Positions 1-10,721 of a stretch of DNA of 64,000 nt are shown here, one piece after another (the stretch's first letter is position 1; each line of letters begins with the position of its first letter). The stretch is from Pasteurellaceae bacterium Macca. GTDB taxonomy: Bacteria; Pseudomonadota; Gammaproteobacteria; Enterobacterales; Pasteurellaceae. A program made the translations under genes and the position numbers. The stretch is taken from the NCBI GenBank assembly GCA_023101485.1, contig LVZB01000001.1, positions 1,199,399 through 1,263,398 of the forward strand, given 5' to 3'. The notes below the pieces were generated by a model, which did no database searches, was not told the DNA's origin, and saw only the letters and a program-made list of their open reading frames with translations.

Positions 1-663
1 ATTGAAACGGGCAATATCGGTCAAGGCGGAAACGGCATAAGCGTGTTGAGAGAGCTGACGAATCGGCTCAATGGCTTCTTCATCAAATTCATCTTCAATA
101 TCGCCGACAATCTGTTCCAAAATATCTTCAATGGTGACTAAACCCGAAACTGCACCAAACTCATCGACCACGATTGCCATATGAAAACGTTCTGAACGGA
201 ACTCTTTGAGCATGCGATCCACTCTTTTACTCTCCGGCACAATCACCGCTGGGCGAAGAATTTTCGCCATTTCAAAATCAGCAGAATCAGAACGGAGATA
301 TTGCAACAGATCTTTGGCAAGCAAAATCCCTTCAATAGCGTCTTTATCATCACGAATAACGGGAAAACGGGAGTGGGCGGATTCCACAATCACATCCACG
401 CAGGCATCAAGGGCTTGTTCGGCGTGAATAAACACAATTTGTGGGCGAGGGATCATAATATCTCTCACCCGTAATTCGGAGATCTCCATGACCCCTTCGA
501 TCATCTCTTTGGTGTCACTATCTATCAGCTCATTTTCAGCGGAGTCACGAATGACCTCGACTAAATCTTCCCGATTTTTAGGCTCTTGTTGAAAAAGTCC
601 CGCAAAAAGGGACTTTAAAAAGGATTTTTTCTCCGATGTTTCGCTATGCTGTTCGTTACTCAT
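1..663 (-). CDS. corC: CorC/HlyC-family CBS-domain protein (3' end outside window)
   Basis: This is the N-terminal 221 codons of a CorC-type protein, linked in enterobacteria to magnesium/cobalt efflux with CorA. After a charged N-terminus that starts MSNEQHSE, the translation carries the family hallmark [19 protein letters not shown] at the start of the first CBS domain. A second CBS stretch follows ([20 protein letters not shown], then [17 protein letters not shown]). The stop codon lies beyond base 1, so the C-terminal CorC_HlyC domain is not visible. The ATG at 661-663 is the first start in frame. corA is also in this window, about 9 kb away. Family assignment is firm; the exact transport role is inferred from the family. 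Confidence 0.93.
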   Translation of the reverse strand, partial: MSNEQHSETSEKKSFLKSLFAGLFQQEPKNREDLVEVIRDSAENELIDSDTKEMIEGVMEISELRVRDIMIPRPQIVFIHAEQALDACVDVIVESAHSRFPVIRDDKDAIEGILLAKDLLQYLRSDSADFEMAKILRPAVIVPESKRVDRMLKEFRSERFHMAIVVDEFGAVSGLVTIEDILEQIVGDIEDEFDEEAIEPIRQLSQHAYAVSALTDIARFN

Positions 664-800
664 TGTTCGGCTTCTAAATAAAATAAAACGCACGAAAATT
701 ATCATAAATTTGCTGAGAACGCCATTCCTCCCTTTCTATTTGCCAAAATTTAGCATAGGATAGGCGGATTTCATTTTCTTATATGATCAAGGAGCTCTCC

Positions 801-1442
801 ATGAAATTAGCGAAAATCGCACTTACTTTAGGTGCATTCCTCGTCAGTGCCTCTGCGCTTGCAGGTTCAATTAGCAGTTCATCAAACATCAGCGTTTTAG
901 CCTTTGACGGCCACAAGGTAAAGAAAAACGCTACACTTCAAATCAACGATAACGCCAAACATCAAGTGGTGGTTGAAGTCTCTTCTATTTATCAATCCGG
1001 TTCAGATAGCGCCTATTTTGAATCTTCGCCAATCATTGTGACCTTTGAAGGTAGTCAAGAAGATATTAAAATTCTTGCACCTGAATTACGCCAATCTTCC
1101 GCCGTTGAAAAATTTAAACAATCGCCAACCTTTACTCTACAAACGGCATCCGGTAAAACGTTGGATTATCAATGGGACTATTTAAAAGGCGAAGGTTTTA
1201 TGCCGAATGCGAATATTGTCGATAATTTATCCCGATATAATGCTAGCGAAGGAAAAGCCGCCGTTAAAACACTGGCTGCTATGCCGATGGTAATGACCAT
1301 TCCAACCTCTGCTGGGAAAGCAACAAAAGGAAAAGTGATGGTACAAGGAGAAAATATTGCAGAACAGCAACTTCAATATTGGTTCCAACAAGCGGATAAA
1401 GAAACACAAAAACGTTTCCTTGATTGGGCGAAAAAGCAGTAA
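801..1442 (+). CDS. DUF2057 (UPF0319) family exported protein
   Basis: The 213-residue protein has a clear Sec signal peptide: MKLAKIALTLGAF, then LVSASALAG, with cleavage likely after ALA. The mature part shows the DUF2057/UPF0319 pattern: an early N-S-N-I-S-V-L-AFDG segment, then a beta-rich body ending in a WF-Q-A-D--T-K-RFLDWAKKQ C-terminus like E. coli YccT. I chose the ATG at 801 over one at 783 because AAGGAG (789-794) sits six bases before it and the signal peptide then begins with a normal basic n-region. It is probably monocistronic, with a terminator after it. It is presumably periplasmic; the molecular function is unknown for the family. Confidence 0.85.
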   Translation: MKLAKIALTLGAFLVSASALAGSISSSSNISVLAFDGHKVKKNATLQINDNAKHQVVVEVSSIYQSGSDSAYFESSPIIVTFEGSQEDIKILAPELRQSSAVEKFKQSPTFTLQTASGKTLDYQWDYLKGEGFMPNANIVDNLSRYNASEGKAAVKTLAAMPMVMTIPTSAGKATKGKVMVQGENIAEQQLQYWFQQADKETQKRFLDWAKKQ

Positions 1443-1489
1443 GCCTAAAAAGATATTATTAATCAGTTATTCAATAGCCCCAAAAATAA

Positions 1490-1535
1490 TGCCCCTAAAA
1501 GTTGGACTAACGCCAATTTACTTAGGGGCAGATTT
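1490..1535. repeat. Relic of an IS3-family element end
   Basis: The segment reads GCCCCTAAAAGTTGGACTAA, a short spacer, then CTTAGGGGCAGATTTT. It closely matches the right end of the complete IS3-family element at 45516-46780, whose end reads GCCCCCAAAAGTTGGACTAA and continues to AAGGGGCAGATTTTTT. Only about 45 bases remain and no transposase is attached, so this is a solo end left by deletion or a small non-autonomous derivative. Confidence 0.55.
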
Positions 1536-1556
1536 TAGAAAAAAATTTGTCAATAT

Positions 1557-1583
1557 AATGGCAATCTGATGATTGCCATTTTT
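1557..1583. terminator. Intrinsic terminator between convergent genes
   Basis: Stem AATGGCAATC / GATTGCCATT with a TGAT loop, followed by TTTT on the plus strand and flanked by A residues on the other side. It can serve both the DUF2057 gene (+) and the disrupted yagU-like gene (-). Confidence 0.75.
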
Positions 1584-1820
1584 GTTAGCGAGCTTGATCG
1601 AGTGGCACTTCCGCATCGGGCTGTTTGGTGATGCGATTACGCAAATCACGGCGGATGATCTCAATCGTCCAGAACCAACAAATATGCCCTACTAATTCTG
1701 AAATATGTTCAAACCATGGCCACTCTGCAACGGGTGGAACTAATCCCAATAATGGGAAAGTAATATAGTGGACACACACATTCGCAATCAGCCCTGCACC
1801 AATCCCTTGCCAAAATTTAA

Positions 1821-2539
1821 GGGGCTGTCCTAGATAACGACTAAAAACTCGATTTGGGTTAAGATAGTCAAATGAGAAAAAGTCGTTTAAGTCAGCACAA
1901 ACAAAATAAACTTATTGAACTGTTTGTTGTAGGAGTTACAGCGAGAACTGCTGCTGAACTAGTGAATGTAAACAAGACAACTGCCGCTTACTATTTTCAT
2001 CGCTTGCGATTTCTTATCTATCAAAACAGCCCACATTTGGAGATGTTTGATGGGGAAATAGAAGCCGATGAAAGCTATTTTGGTGGTACACGCAAAGGCA
2101 AGCGTGGACGTGGTGCAGCGGGTAAAACTGCGGTATTCGGGCTGTTGAAACGCAATGGCAAAGTTTATACTGTTGCCGTACCGAACACGCAATCCGCCAC
2201 GTTGTTACCGATAATTCGAGAACAAGTTAAGCCTGATAGCATTGTTTACACGGATTTCTATCGAAGTTATGATGTACTTGATGTGAGTGAATTTAATCAT
2301 TTTCGTATCAACCATAATACGCACTTTGCAGAAAAACAAAATCACATTAACGGAATTGAGAATTTCTGGAACCAAGCAAAACGCCATTTACGCAAATTTA
2401 ATGGTATTCCCAAAGCTCATTTTGAGCTGTATTTGAAAGAATGTGAATGGCGTTTTAATCACAGTAACTTAAAGTCTCAAATTTCCTTTCTAAAACAATT
2501 AGTTAAAGAGAGTTTGGTCTAGTTATCTAGGACAGCCCC
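1821..2539 (+). mobile_element. IS1595-family (IS1016-like) insertion sequence, copy 1
   Basis: A 719-bp element with perfect 18-bp terminal inverted repeats GGGGCTGTCCTAGATAAC, flanked by 8-bp direct repeats AAATTTAA (1813-1820 and 2540-2547). It holds one transposase gene. Size, ends, 8-bp duplication and transposase type all fit the IS1016 group of the IS1595 family, which is common in Haemophilus and relatives. The intact target duplication and the repairable frame of the host gene point to a recent insertion. Confidence 0.93.
1872..2522 (+). CDS. IS1595-family transposase (copy 1)
   Basis: A 216-residue transposase of the ISXO2-like DDE type. It opens with an HTH region ([20 protein letters not shown]). 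The catalytic core begins at the first acid in [20 protein letters not shown], continues with [14 protein letters not shown] for the second acid, and ends at [16 protein letters not shown] with the conserved N-x-x-W motif. Its sequence is identical to the copy at 44496-45146 and differs at three positions from the copy at 30663-31313. It is full length and probably active. Confidence 0.93.
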   Translation: MRKSRLSQHKQNKLIELFVVGVTARTAAELVNVNKTTAAYYFHRLRFLIYQNSPHLEMFDGEIEADESYFGGTRKGKRGRGAAGKTAVFGLLKRNGKVYTVAVPNTQSATLLPIIREQVKPDSIVYTDFYRSYDVLDVSEFNHFRINHNTHFAEKQNHINGIENFWNQAKRHLRKFNGIPKAHFELYLKECEWRFNHSNLKSQISFLKQLVKESLV

Positions 2540-2911
2540 AAATTTAATTTTGGGGAAAATCTCTGCCACAACACAATAACCTATCGCAAAAACAAGGGAA
2601 AAAATCATATGGGTCACGCCAATCCAGTTAAACGCATGATCGGCAAACATAAATACAGCTTGCGTAGGATCAATACCGATATAATCTCGTAAGAAAACAT
2701 GAGGTGGATTTAAAAACGCTCGAGAGCAAACCTCGATTGCTTGTGATGGATCTTGGCAAGCCATAGTAAAGAAATCAATCGGGCTACGTGGTGGGAAAGG
2801 ATGCTCCGCTCCCCATTTGACGAAAGCAGAAATAATGCCAGCGATAATCCCAACGAAAATCGCCACACCAAAACGGCGGCGTGCTGGGTTAGTTTGTTGA
2901 AATAAATTCAT

Positions 2912-3217
2912 GATACATCTCCGAAATAAAAATTTGTTTTGACGATATTGTCAAAAGCAAGCAAATTTTAGCGATTTAATTTATCAAATAAAATAAATAT
3001 TTCTAAATAAAATCAATACTTTACCAAGTATTAACAAGTGCAAAACACTTTGCTCACTTTTCTTTTTACATTGCAAATTTTCTCTTAAAAAAGACCGCTT
3101 GTAAGGAGATATTTTTCATCAATCCTTTGATTAATCCGCTCATTTTCTCGCTCATCGCCCCCAAAATGTACGACACCTTTGGGAGAGCGCTTTTCCACGA
3201 AAAACTTGCAAAAGTTT
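2912..3217. other. AT-rich intergenic region upstream of purL
   Basis: No gene is seen here. The stretch is AT-rich and holds one reverse-orientation USS (GACCGCTTGT near 3092-3101). The purL control region follows directly after it. Confidence 0.6.
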
Positions 3218-3233
3218 AAGCAAACGTTTGCTT
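3218..3233. promoter_or_regulatory. PurR operator for purL
   Basis: AAGCAAACGTTTGCTT is a perfect 16-bp palindrome matching the PUR box consensus (ACGCAAACGTTTGCGT-like). A -10 hexamer TATAAT lies at 3241-3246, so the operator covers the -35 position and bound PurR should block RNA polymerase. The same box with almost the same spacing precedes the permease gene at 31774. Confidence 0.88.
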
Positions 3234-3283
3234 AATTGAGTATAATTAGGGGCAAATTTTTCGTTTTTTTAGGAAACAAGTGA

Positions 3284-6200
3284 ATGACTGTACAAACTTT
3301 TCGTGGCTCTCCTGCCCTGTCTGAATTTCGTTTAAACCAACTCGCTCAACAATTCCAACAACACAAGCTCCCTGTTAAATCTGTCTATGCCGAATATGTG
3401 CATTTTGTTGCTCTCAATGCTCCCCTTGGGGAAAGCGAGGTCGCAAAACTTCAAGAATTGTTACACTACGGTCCAACCTTAACTGAACATGAACCCGTTG
3501 GTTTTGAACTGATTGTCACTCCGCGTGTGGGGACGATCTCATCTTGGTCTTCAAAAGCCACCGATATTGCCAAAAACTGTGGATTACAAGCCGTTGAACG
3601 CATTGAGCGTGGTTTAGCCTACTACTTTGAATTCAGTGCTGAACCGACTGCCGATCAACTTGATACCTTAAAAGGTCTGTTACACGACAGAATGTTAGAA
3701 ACCGTGCTCACAAGCCAAAGCGAGAGTGAAAGCCTCTTTGCACAACAAGCGCCGAAACCTTTTACCACCGTGGATATTTTAGGTGGTGGTCGCCAAGCGT
3801 TGGAAGTCGCCAACGTGGAACTCGGTTTAGCCTTAGCGGAAGATGAAATTGATTACTTGGTGGAAAATTTCACCGCTCTTAATCGTAATCCAAACGACAT
3901 TGAGCTCTATATGTTTGCCCAAGCCAATTCAGAGCATTGCCGTCATAAAATCTTTAATGCTGACTGGACGATTGACGGCGAGAAACAGCCAAAATCGCTG
4001 TTTAAAATGATCAAAAACACCTTCGAGAAAACCCCCGACTATGTGCTTTCTGCCTATAAAGATAACGCCGCGGTGATGGAAGGTTCAAGCGTGGGGCGTT
4101 GGTTCCCTGATGAAGACGGTCAATACCGCACACACCAAGAAGATGCCCATATTTTAATGAAGGTCGAAACCCATAACCACCCTACCGCAATTTCGCCATT
4201 CCCGGGGGCTGCAACGGGTTCAGGCGGAGAAATCCGTGATGAAGGGGCAACAGGGCGTGGGGCAAAACCCAAAGCAGGTTTAACCGGTTTCTCGGTTTCT
4301 AACTTAGTGATCCCGAATTTTGAACAACCGTGGGAAAATCCACTTTCCAAGCCAAATCGGATCGCTTCTGCATTAGACATTATGATTGAAGGCCCACTCG
4401 GTGGCGCTGCCTTTAATAATGAATTTGGTCGCCCAGCGTTACTTGGTTATTTCCGTACCTATGAAGAGAAGGTCAATAGCTTTGCCGGCGAAGAGGTGCG
4501 TGGCTACCACAAACCGATTATGCTTGCCGGTGGTATCGGTAACATTCGTGGCGAACATGTGCAAAAAGGCGAAATCCCTGTGGGGGCGAAACTTGTCGTC
4601 CTCGGTGGGCCGGCGATGAACATCGGCTTAGGCGGTGGTGCAGCCTCTTCTATGGCATCGGGCAAATCAAAAGAAGATTTAGACTTCGCCTCTGTTCAGC
4701 GTGAAAACCCTGAAATGGAACGCCGTTGCCAAGAAGTGATCGACCGTTGCTGGCAACTCGGGGATAAAAACCCGATTCTCTTTATCCACGATGTTGGCGC
4801 CGGTGGTTTATCTAACGCCATGCCGGAATTAGTCCATGACGGCGAGCGTGGTGGTCAATTTGATTTACGCAAAATTCTCTGTGATGAAAAAGGGATGTCA
4901 CCGTTAGAAATTTGGTGTAATGAATCCCAAGAGCGTTATGTTTTAGCGGTCGCCGCCGATCAACTTCCACTCTTTGAAGCACTGTGCCAACGTGAGCGTG
5001 CCCCTTATGCCGTGATTGGTGAAGCGACAGAAGAAAAACATCTCACACTTTCTGATCCGCATTTTGGCAATAAACCGATTGATCTGCCAATGAATGTGCT
5101 ATTGGGTAAAACCCCGAAAATGCACCGTGATGTAGTGTCAAAAACTATCCAAAACCCACCGCTTGTTCAAGATGAAATTCAATTAAAAGAGGCACTTCAC
5201 CGCGTATTACGCTTGCCTGTGGTAGCGGAAAAAACCTTCCTTATCACCATTGGCGACCGTTCGGTAACGGGTATGGTGGCACGGGATCAAATGGTTGGCC
5301 CATGGCAAATCCCTGTGTCTGATGTGGCGGTTACAACGGCATCTTTGGATAGCTATCACGGTGAAGCCATGACCATGGGAGAACGTGCCCCGGTAGCGTT
5401 ACTGGATTTCGGTGCCTCTGCACGCTTGGCTGTCGCAGAGAGTATTACGAACATGGCAGGCACGAATATCGGCGAGATTAAACGCTTAAAACTTTCTGCA
5501 AACTGGATGTCTGCCGCCGGACACAGTGGCGAAGATGCGGGGCTTTATGAAGCCGTCAAAGCCGTAGGGGAAGAGCTTTGCCCAACCTTAGGTATTACCA
5601 TTCCAGTGGGTAAGGATTCCATGTCCATGAAAACCACGTGGCAAGAAAATGGCGAGCAGAAATCCGTCACCGCCCCTCTTTCGCTTGTGATTACCGCCTT
5701 TGCCCGTGTGGAAGATGTACGTAAAACCCTCACGCCACAACTGCGTACCGATAAAGGCGCAACACGTCTATTACTGATTGACTTAGGTGAAGGCAAAAAC
5801 CGCCTAGGGGCAACCGCATTAGCTCAAGTATATAAACAACTTGGGGATAAACCAGCGGATGTCGTGAATGTGGAAACGCTGAAAAACTTCTACAACGCCA
5901 TGCAAACCTTAGTCGCAGAAGAGAAACTCCTCGCCTACCACGACCGTTCCGACGGCGGCTTAATCGCCACCCTTGCTGAAATGGCATTTGCAGGGCATTG
6001 TGGTATCCAAGCCGACATCAGCGCCCTAGGGGATAACGATCTTGCCGTTCTCTTTAACGAAGAATTAGGTGCGGTTATTCAAGTGGCAGATAGCCAACTA
6101 AATGCGGTGCGAGAGGTGCTTAACGCCCACAACTTATTACCATTAACCCACGAAATCGGCTCCGTGATGACAGATGACCGCTTTGAAATCGTCCGTGGCA

Positions 6201-7180
6201 CACGCAAACTTCTTAGCGAAAAACGCTCCGAATTACGGGGTATTTGGGCAGAACTCACTCACCAAATGCAACGCCTACGGGATAATCCAGAGTGTGCCGA
6301 CCAAGAGTTTGAAGGGAAGAAAAACCCTGACGATAAAGGCTTATCTGCATTCTTAACCTATGATGTGAATGAAGACATTACCGCGCCATTTATCAACACC
6401 GGGGCAAAACCAACGATTGCGATTCTCCGCGAACAAGGGGTCAATAGCCATTATGAAATGGCAGTCGCTTTCGACCGAGCAGGCTTTAACGCCATTGACG
6501 TCCATATGAGCGATTTAATGGCTGGCAGACGCAACCTTGCCGACTTTAACGCCCTTGTCGCTTGTGGTGGCTTCTCCTACGGTGATGTGCTCGGTGCAGG
6601 GGGCGGTTGGGCGAAATCAATTCTCTTTAACCCAATATTACGGGATCAATTTAGCCAATTCTTCGCCAACCCAAACACCCTCGCTCTTGGCGTGTGTAAC
6701 GGCTGCCAAATGGTGTCAAACCTTGCGGAAATTATCCCTGGCACGGAAAATTGGCCACGCTTTGTGCGGAATAAATCAGAACGCTTTGAAGCCCGTGTCG
6801 GTTTAGTCAAAATCAACGACAACCACTCCCCGTGGTTTAATGGCATGGCAGGCTCACATATGCCAATTGCCGTTTCTCACGGTGAAGGGCAAGTGGAGTT
6901 TAAATCCCCAGAACAGCTTGCTGGCTTAAAAGCACAAAACCTCGTGATTGCACAATATATCGACAACAACGGCAAGCCAACGGAAGTCTATCCAGCCAAC
7001 CCGAACGGTTCAGCCGAAGGGATTACCTCGATTTCCAACCTGGACGGCCGTGTCGCCATTATGATGCCTCACCCTGAACGGGTATTCCGAGCAGTCAGCA
7101 ACTCATGGCACCCCGAAGATTGGACTGAAGACGGTGCGTGGATGCGTTTATTCCGCAATGCACGAGTGGCGTTGAAATAA
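3284..7180 (+). CDS. purL: Phosphoribosylformylglycinamidine synthase
   Basis: The 1298-residue single-chain enzyme converts FGAR and glutamine to FGAM in purine synthesis, and matches the long gammaproteobacterial PurL in length. The N-terminal and linker domains are followed by the ATP-binding AIR-synthase-like repeats ([20 protein letters not shown], then [20 protein letters not shown]). A C-terminal glutamine amidotransferase domain has the nucleophile in [15 protein letters not shown] and the His/Glu pair in [10 protein letters not shown]. The ATG at 3284 follows AGGAAAC. It is monocistronic, controlled by the PurR box at 3218 and ended by a terminator at 7191. Confidence 0.98.
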   Translation: MTVQTFRGSPALSEFRLNQLAQQFQQHKLPVKSVYAEYVHFVALNAPLGESEVAKLQELLHYGPTLTEHEPVGFELIVTPRVGTISSWSSKATDIAKNCGLQAVERIERGLAYYFEFSAEPTADQLDTLKGLLHDRMLETVLTSQSESESLFAQQAPKPFTTVDILGGGRQALEVANVELGLALAEDEIDYLVENFTALNRNPNDIELYMFAQANSEHCRHKIFNADWTIDGEKQPKSLFKMIKNTFEKTPDYVLSAYKDNAAVMEGSSVGRWFPDEDGQYRTHQEDAHILMKVETHNHPTAISPFPGAATGSGGEIRDEGATGRGAKPKAGLTGFSVSNLVIPNFEQPWENPLSKPNRIASALDIMIEGPLGGAAFNNEFGRPALLGYFRTYEEKVNSFAGEEVRGYHKPIMLAGGIGNIRGEHVQKGEIPVGAKLVVLGGPAMNIGLGGGAASSMASGKSKEDLDFASVQRENPEMERRCQEVIDRCWQLGDKNPILFIHDVGAGGLSNAMPELVHDGERGGQFDLRKILCDEKGMSPLEIWCNESQERYVLAVAADQLPLFEALCQRERAPYAVIGEATEEKHLTLSDPHFGNKPIDLPMNVLLGKTPKMHRDVVSKTIQNPPLVQDEIQLKEALHRVLRLPVVAEKTFLITIGDRSVTGMVARDQMVGPWQIPVSDVAVTTASLDSYHGEAMTMGERAPVALLDFGASARLAVAESITNMAGTNIGEIKRLKLSANWMSAAGHSGEDAGLYEAVKAVGEELCPTLGITIPVGKDSMSMKTTWQENGEQKSVTAPLSLVITAFARVEDVRKTLTPQLRTDKGATRLLLIDLGEGKNRLGATALAQVYKQLGDKPADVVNVETLKNFYNAMQTLVAEEKLLAYHDRSDGGLIATLAEMAFAGHCGIQADISALGDNDLAVLFNEELGAVIQVADSQLNAVREVLNAHNLLPLTHEIGSVMTDDRFEIVRGTRKLLSEKRSELRGIWAELTHQMQRLRDNPECADQEFEGKKNPDDKGLSAFLTYDVNEDITAPFINTGAKPTIAILREQGVNSHYEMAVAFDRAGFNAIDVHMSDLMAGRRNLADFNALVACGGFSYGDVLGAGGGWAKSILFNPILRDQFSQFFANPNTLALGVCNGCQMVSNLAEIIPGTENWPRFVRNKSERFEARVGLVKINDNHSPWFNGMAGSHMPIAVSHGEGQVEFKSPEQLAGLKAQNLVIAQYIDNNGKPTEVYPANPNGSAEGITSISNLDGRVAIMMPHPERVFRAVSNSWHPEDWTEDGAWMRLFRNARVALK

Positions 7181-7190
7181 GTTAGTTTTT

Positions 7191-7229
7191 AATCGGCATA
7201 ATTTGTTAAAATGTTATGCCGATTTTTTT
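7191..7229 (+). terminator. Terminator of purL
   Basis: Stem AATCGGCATAA / TTATGCCGATT with a 12-base loop, followed by a run of T residues. It separates purL from the FtsZ-like gene, whose ribosome binding site begins at once after it. Confidence 0.88.
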
Positions 7230-7243
7230 AGAGGAAACAACAA

Positions 7244-8128
7244 ATGATGAATGAAGCAACTTTAGATAAATTTATCGAAATTCGTTATGTCACAACAGGG
7301 GGGCAAGATACCCACATCATTAACGACATTATTCAAAATCAGATCTTAAAAAGTAGCGATATTGGCAAAGCCGAATTTATTGCCATAGAAGAAGAGTTAA
7401 GCCAGAATCTTGCAGAAAAGCATATTTTAGCCAAATTTGATGAACAATCGACACTCAACGAAAATAGCTTAAATCAAATGATACAGGCTCTCCAAGGGGC
7501 GGATATTGCTGTCATTTTGGCAGACCTCAGCAGTCAATTTAGCTCAACGATAGCGCCTATTGTGGCGAAAATTGCAAAAGAACAGGGCATTTTAACCTTA
7601 GTGATTGCCACAGAATCAGCTTCTGTGGAGCAATCAACACAACAAACACTCGATCAAATTGCACAACACGCAGATAGCTACTGTGTTCTACCTTATCAAG
7701 CCATTCTGGCGGATGCCCCTAAAAATACAACGCTTCAAGGGGTATTTAAACACAGCAAAACCACATTGAGCCAACTGATTCATTTACAGTTAAGCCATTT
7801 ACTTCATTCAGGAATAATTGGTATTAATTTCGCTGATTACCAACAATTTTTCCATAACCTAGGGCAATTTTATGTTGGTATTGGAGAAGGGCATGAGCAA
7901 GCCGAAGAAGCGGTCAAGATGGCAATTCACAATCTCAATCGACCACTGACACAATCCACACATATCCTCTGCTTGATAAACCACGCCGCCAATTTTGATC
8001 TTTTCGAGCTTACTCTCTTGATGGATAAGATCAACGACATGAGTAATCTTGATGCGATGTTCCTTTTAAGTGGAAAAGGCGAAGATGATTTAGGCGACAA
8101 AATTCAAATTACTCTTTTAGCGAATTAG
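7244..8128 (+). CDS. Divergent FtsZ/tubulin-like protein lacking the GTP-binding signature
   Basis: A 294-residue protein that I recognise as a degenerate FtsZ homologue. Residues 84-123 (QGADIAVILADLSS, then APIVAKIAKEQGILTLVIAT) match FtsZ EGADMVFIAAGMGG...APVVAEVAKDLGILTVAVVT. Residues 193-198 (GINFAD) match the T7 loop NVDFAD. Residues 218-227 (EQAEEAVKMA) and 246-252 also follow FtsZ. The T4 signature GGGTGTG is replaced by SSQFSST, the T1 glycine loop by TTGGQDTH, and the first T7 aspartate by asparagine, so GTP binding and hydrolysis are probably lost. It ends where the FtsZ core ends, with no C-terminal linker or tail peptide. GAGGAAA precedes the ATG. A role in modulating FtsZ is inference only. 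Confidence 0.72.
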   Translation: MMNEATLDKFIEIRYVTTGGQDTHIINDIIQNQILKSSDIGKAEFIAIEEELSQNLAEKHILAKFDEQSTLNENSLNQMIQALQGADIAVILADLSSQFSSTIAPIVAKIAKEQGILTLVIATESASVEQSTQQTLDQIAQHADSYCVLPYQAILADAPKNTTLQGVFKHSKTTLSQLIHLQLSHLLHSGIIGINFADYQQFFHNLGQFYVGIGEGHEQAEEAVKMAIHNLNRPLTQSTHILCLINHAANFDLFELTLLMDKINDMSNLDAMFLLSGKGEDDLGDKIQITLLAN

Positions 8129-8185
8129 CTCTCCGCAAGCCAATTACCTGAATTGGCAAAAAGAAACTGTCGATTTTTGCTATAA

Positions 8186-9265
<1,080 letters not shown>

Positions 9266-9596
9266 AATGCACTGAACAAGCGGTCGTTTTTGGCAAACAT
9301 TTTGCACTGGTCACCGAAAGCAAAAAAACGCTCAAAAATGACCGCTTGTTCCGCCCCGCTCCCTGCCCTTTTTCGCCACGATGACGGATTTTGCCTTGAC
9401 GAAAGGGGATGAAATCAGTACCATTCTCGCGTTTTTTTATTTGAGGATTACGCATTTTGGACAGTCACAGTCGATACTTATCAGCAGTTTAACCTATTCG
9501 TCCAAAGCCCTTCTCCGCTGACGGCGAATTGCCAGTCAGTATCTTATTTTTGTTCCTTTTTGTTCATCGCCTCATACCATTTGTTAGGAGTATGAA
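9266..9596 (+). promoter_or_regulatory. hemB-corA intergenic region: USS-pair terminator and possible corA leader
   Basis: No gene is seen here. Inverted USS copies near 9278 (ACAAGCGGTC) and 9341 (GACCGCTTGT) form a long stem with T-rich sides that can end hemB transcription. Further on, GATACT (9473-9478) and AGTATC (9538-9543) can close a structured segment of about 70 bases followed by a T-rich tract, 50 bases before corA. That could be a leader or attenuator for the magnesium transporter gene. I do not recognise it as a known riboswitch class. Confidence 0.4.
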
Positions 9597-10562
9597 ATGA
9601 TCAGAGCTTTTTCGTTAAAAAACGAACGCTTAATCAGTGTAGATGAAACGATTCAAAACCAACTCAATGACGCTATTTGGATTGATTTAGTCGATCCCAC
9701 TGATGAAGAGCGTTCCGTGTTGGAAAAACGTTTAGACCAAACCCTTGCCGAAGAACATGAATTAGAAGATTTAGAAGCCTCCGCCCGTTTCTTTGAAGAT
9801 GAAGACGGCTTGCACCTTTACTCTTTCTTCTACTGTTTAGACGATGATGACTACGCCGATGTCGCCACCGTGGGCTTTACCATTCGTGATGGTCGTCTCT
9901 TTACGCTAAGAGAGCGTGATTTACCTGCTTTTCGCTTATACCGTATGCGTTCTCGGCGCGCCAAATTAACCGACGGCAACGCCTATGAACTGTTGCTCGA
10001 TCTGTTTGAAACCAAAATCGAACAGCTCGCCGATGTCATTGAAACCATTTACGCCGACTTAGAAAAACTCAGCCGTGTGATTCTAAAAGGGCAAGAGCGT
10101 GAAGATACCGGCAATAGCAAATTAGATGACGCTATTGCGGAATTAACAGAATTGGAAGATGCCAGCTCCAAAGTTCGCCTCTGCTTAATGGATACCCAAC
10201 GTGCCCTCGGTTTCTTACTGCGGAAAACCCGTCTGCCGAATAACCAGCTCGAACAGGCGCGGGATATTATGCGAGATGTGGAATCCCTCCAACCGCACAA
10301 TGAATCCCTGTTCCAGAAAGTCAATTTCCTAATGCAAGCAGCAATGGGTTTCATCAATATTGAGCAGAACCGCATTATGAAATTTTTCTCCCTCGTATCG
10401 GTGATGTTTCTTCCTGCCACACTCGTTGCCTCTACCTACGGCATGAACTTTGAAATGATGCCCGAGCTAAAATTTGAATACGGCTACCCGATGGCACTCG
10501 GCTTAATGGCAGTGGCGGCGGCAACGCCTTATATCTACTTTAAACGTAAAGGTTGGCTGTAA
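9597..10562 (+). CDS. corA: Magnesium/cobalt transporter CorA
   Basis: A 321-residue CorA pentamer subunit for Mg2+ uptake. The long acidic and helical cytoplasmic domain fills residues 1-250. Two C-terminal membrane helices follow, with the pore signature [11 protein letters not shown] directly after the first helix ([21 protein letters not shown]). The C-terminus FKRKGWL is a typical basic inner-face anchor. TAGGAG precedes the ATG. The last 29 codons plus stop are present a second time at 11104-11193, beyond an XRE gene. Confidence 0.96.
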   Translation: MIRAFSLKNERLISVDETIQNQLNDAIWIDLVDPTDEERSVLEKRLDQTLAEEHELEDLEASARFFEDEDGLHLYSFFYCLDDDDYADVATVGFTIRDGRLFTLRERDLPAFRLYRMRSRRAKLTDGNAYELLLDLFETKIEQLADVIETIYADLEKLSRVILKGQEREDTGNSKLDDAIAELTELEDASSKVRLCLMDTQRALGFLLRKTRLPNNQLEQARDIMRDVESLQPHNESLFQKVNFLMQAAMGFINIEQNRIMKFFSLVSVMFLPATLVASTYGMNFEMMPELKFEYGYPMALGLMAVAAATPYIYFKRKGWL

Positions 10563-10608
10563 TTTTTCTCTTCTAAAAAGCGAAATCCGTTAAAACAGTA
10601 AATTCCGA

Positions 10609-10636
10609 AGCCATTACCCCCAGTAATGGCTTTTTT
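10609..10636 (+). terminator. Terminator downstream of corA
   Basis: Stem AGCCATTAC / GTAATGGCT around a short C-rich loop, followed by TTTTTT. It lies between corA and the opposing XRE gene. Confidence 0.85.
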
Positions 10637-10721
10637 CTTTCTACAAGCGGTCAAATTTTGGTAAGAATTTGTTTCAAAGAGATAATGGATAGGAAAGATA
10701 AATAAAATTGAGATGATTTAT

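Larger units (their letters stand above)
1585..2911 (-). pseudogene. yagU: YagU-like (DUF1440) inner-membrane protein, split by an IS
   Basis: The 5' part (2911 down to 2540) encodes [20 protein letters not shown] and continues through membrane segments to IFPKIKF. The 3' part (down to 1585) continues with [20 protein letters not shown] and ends near PLDQAR. Removing the 719-bp IS at 1821-2539 and one copy of the 8-bp duplication AAATTTAA restores a single frame across the junction, [15 protein letters not shown]. So the gene was intact until the insertion. E. coli YagU is an inner-membrane protein linked to acid resistance. The split copy should lack the C-terminal third and be inactive. Confidence 0.85.

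Noticed and set aside
4120-4380. Antisense open frames inside purL, clpX, hisB and other long genes
   Set aside because: They arise from the codon bias of the strongly supported sense genes and have no ribosome sites or recognisable products.
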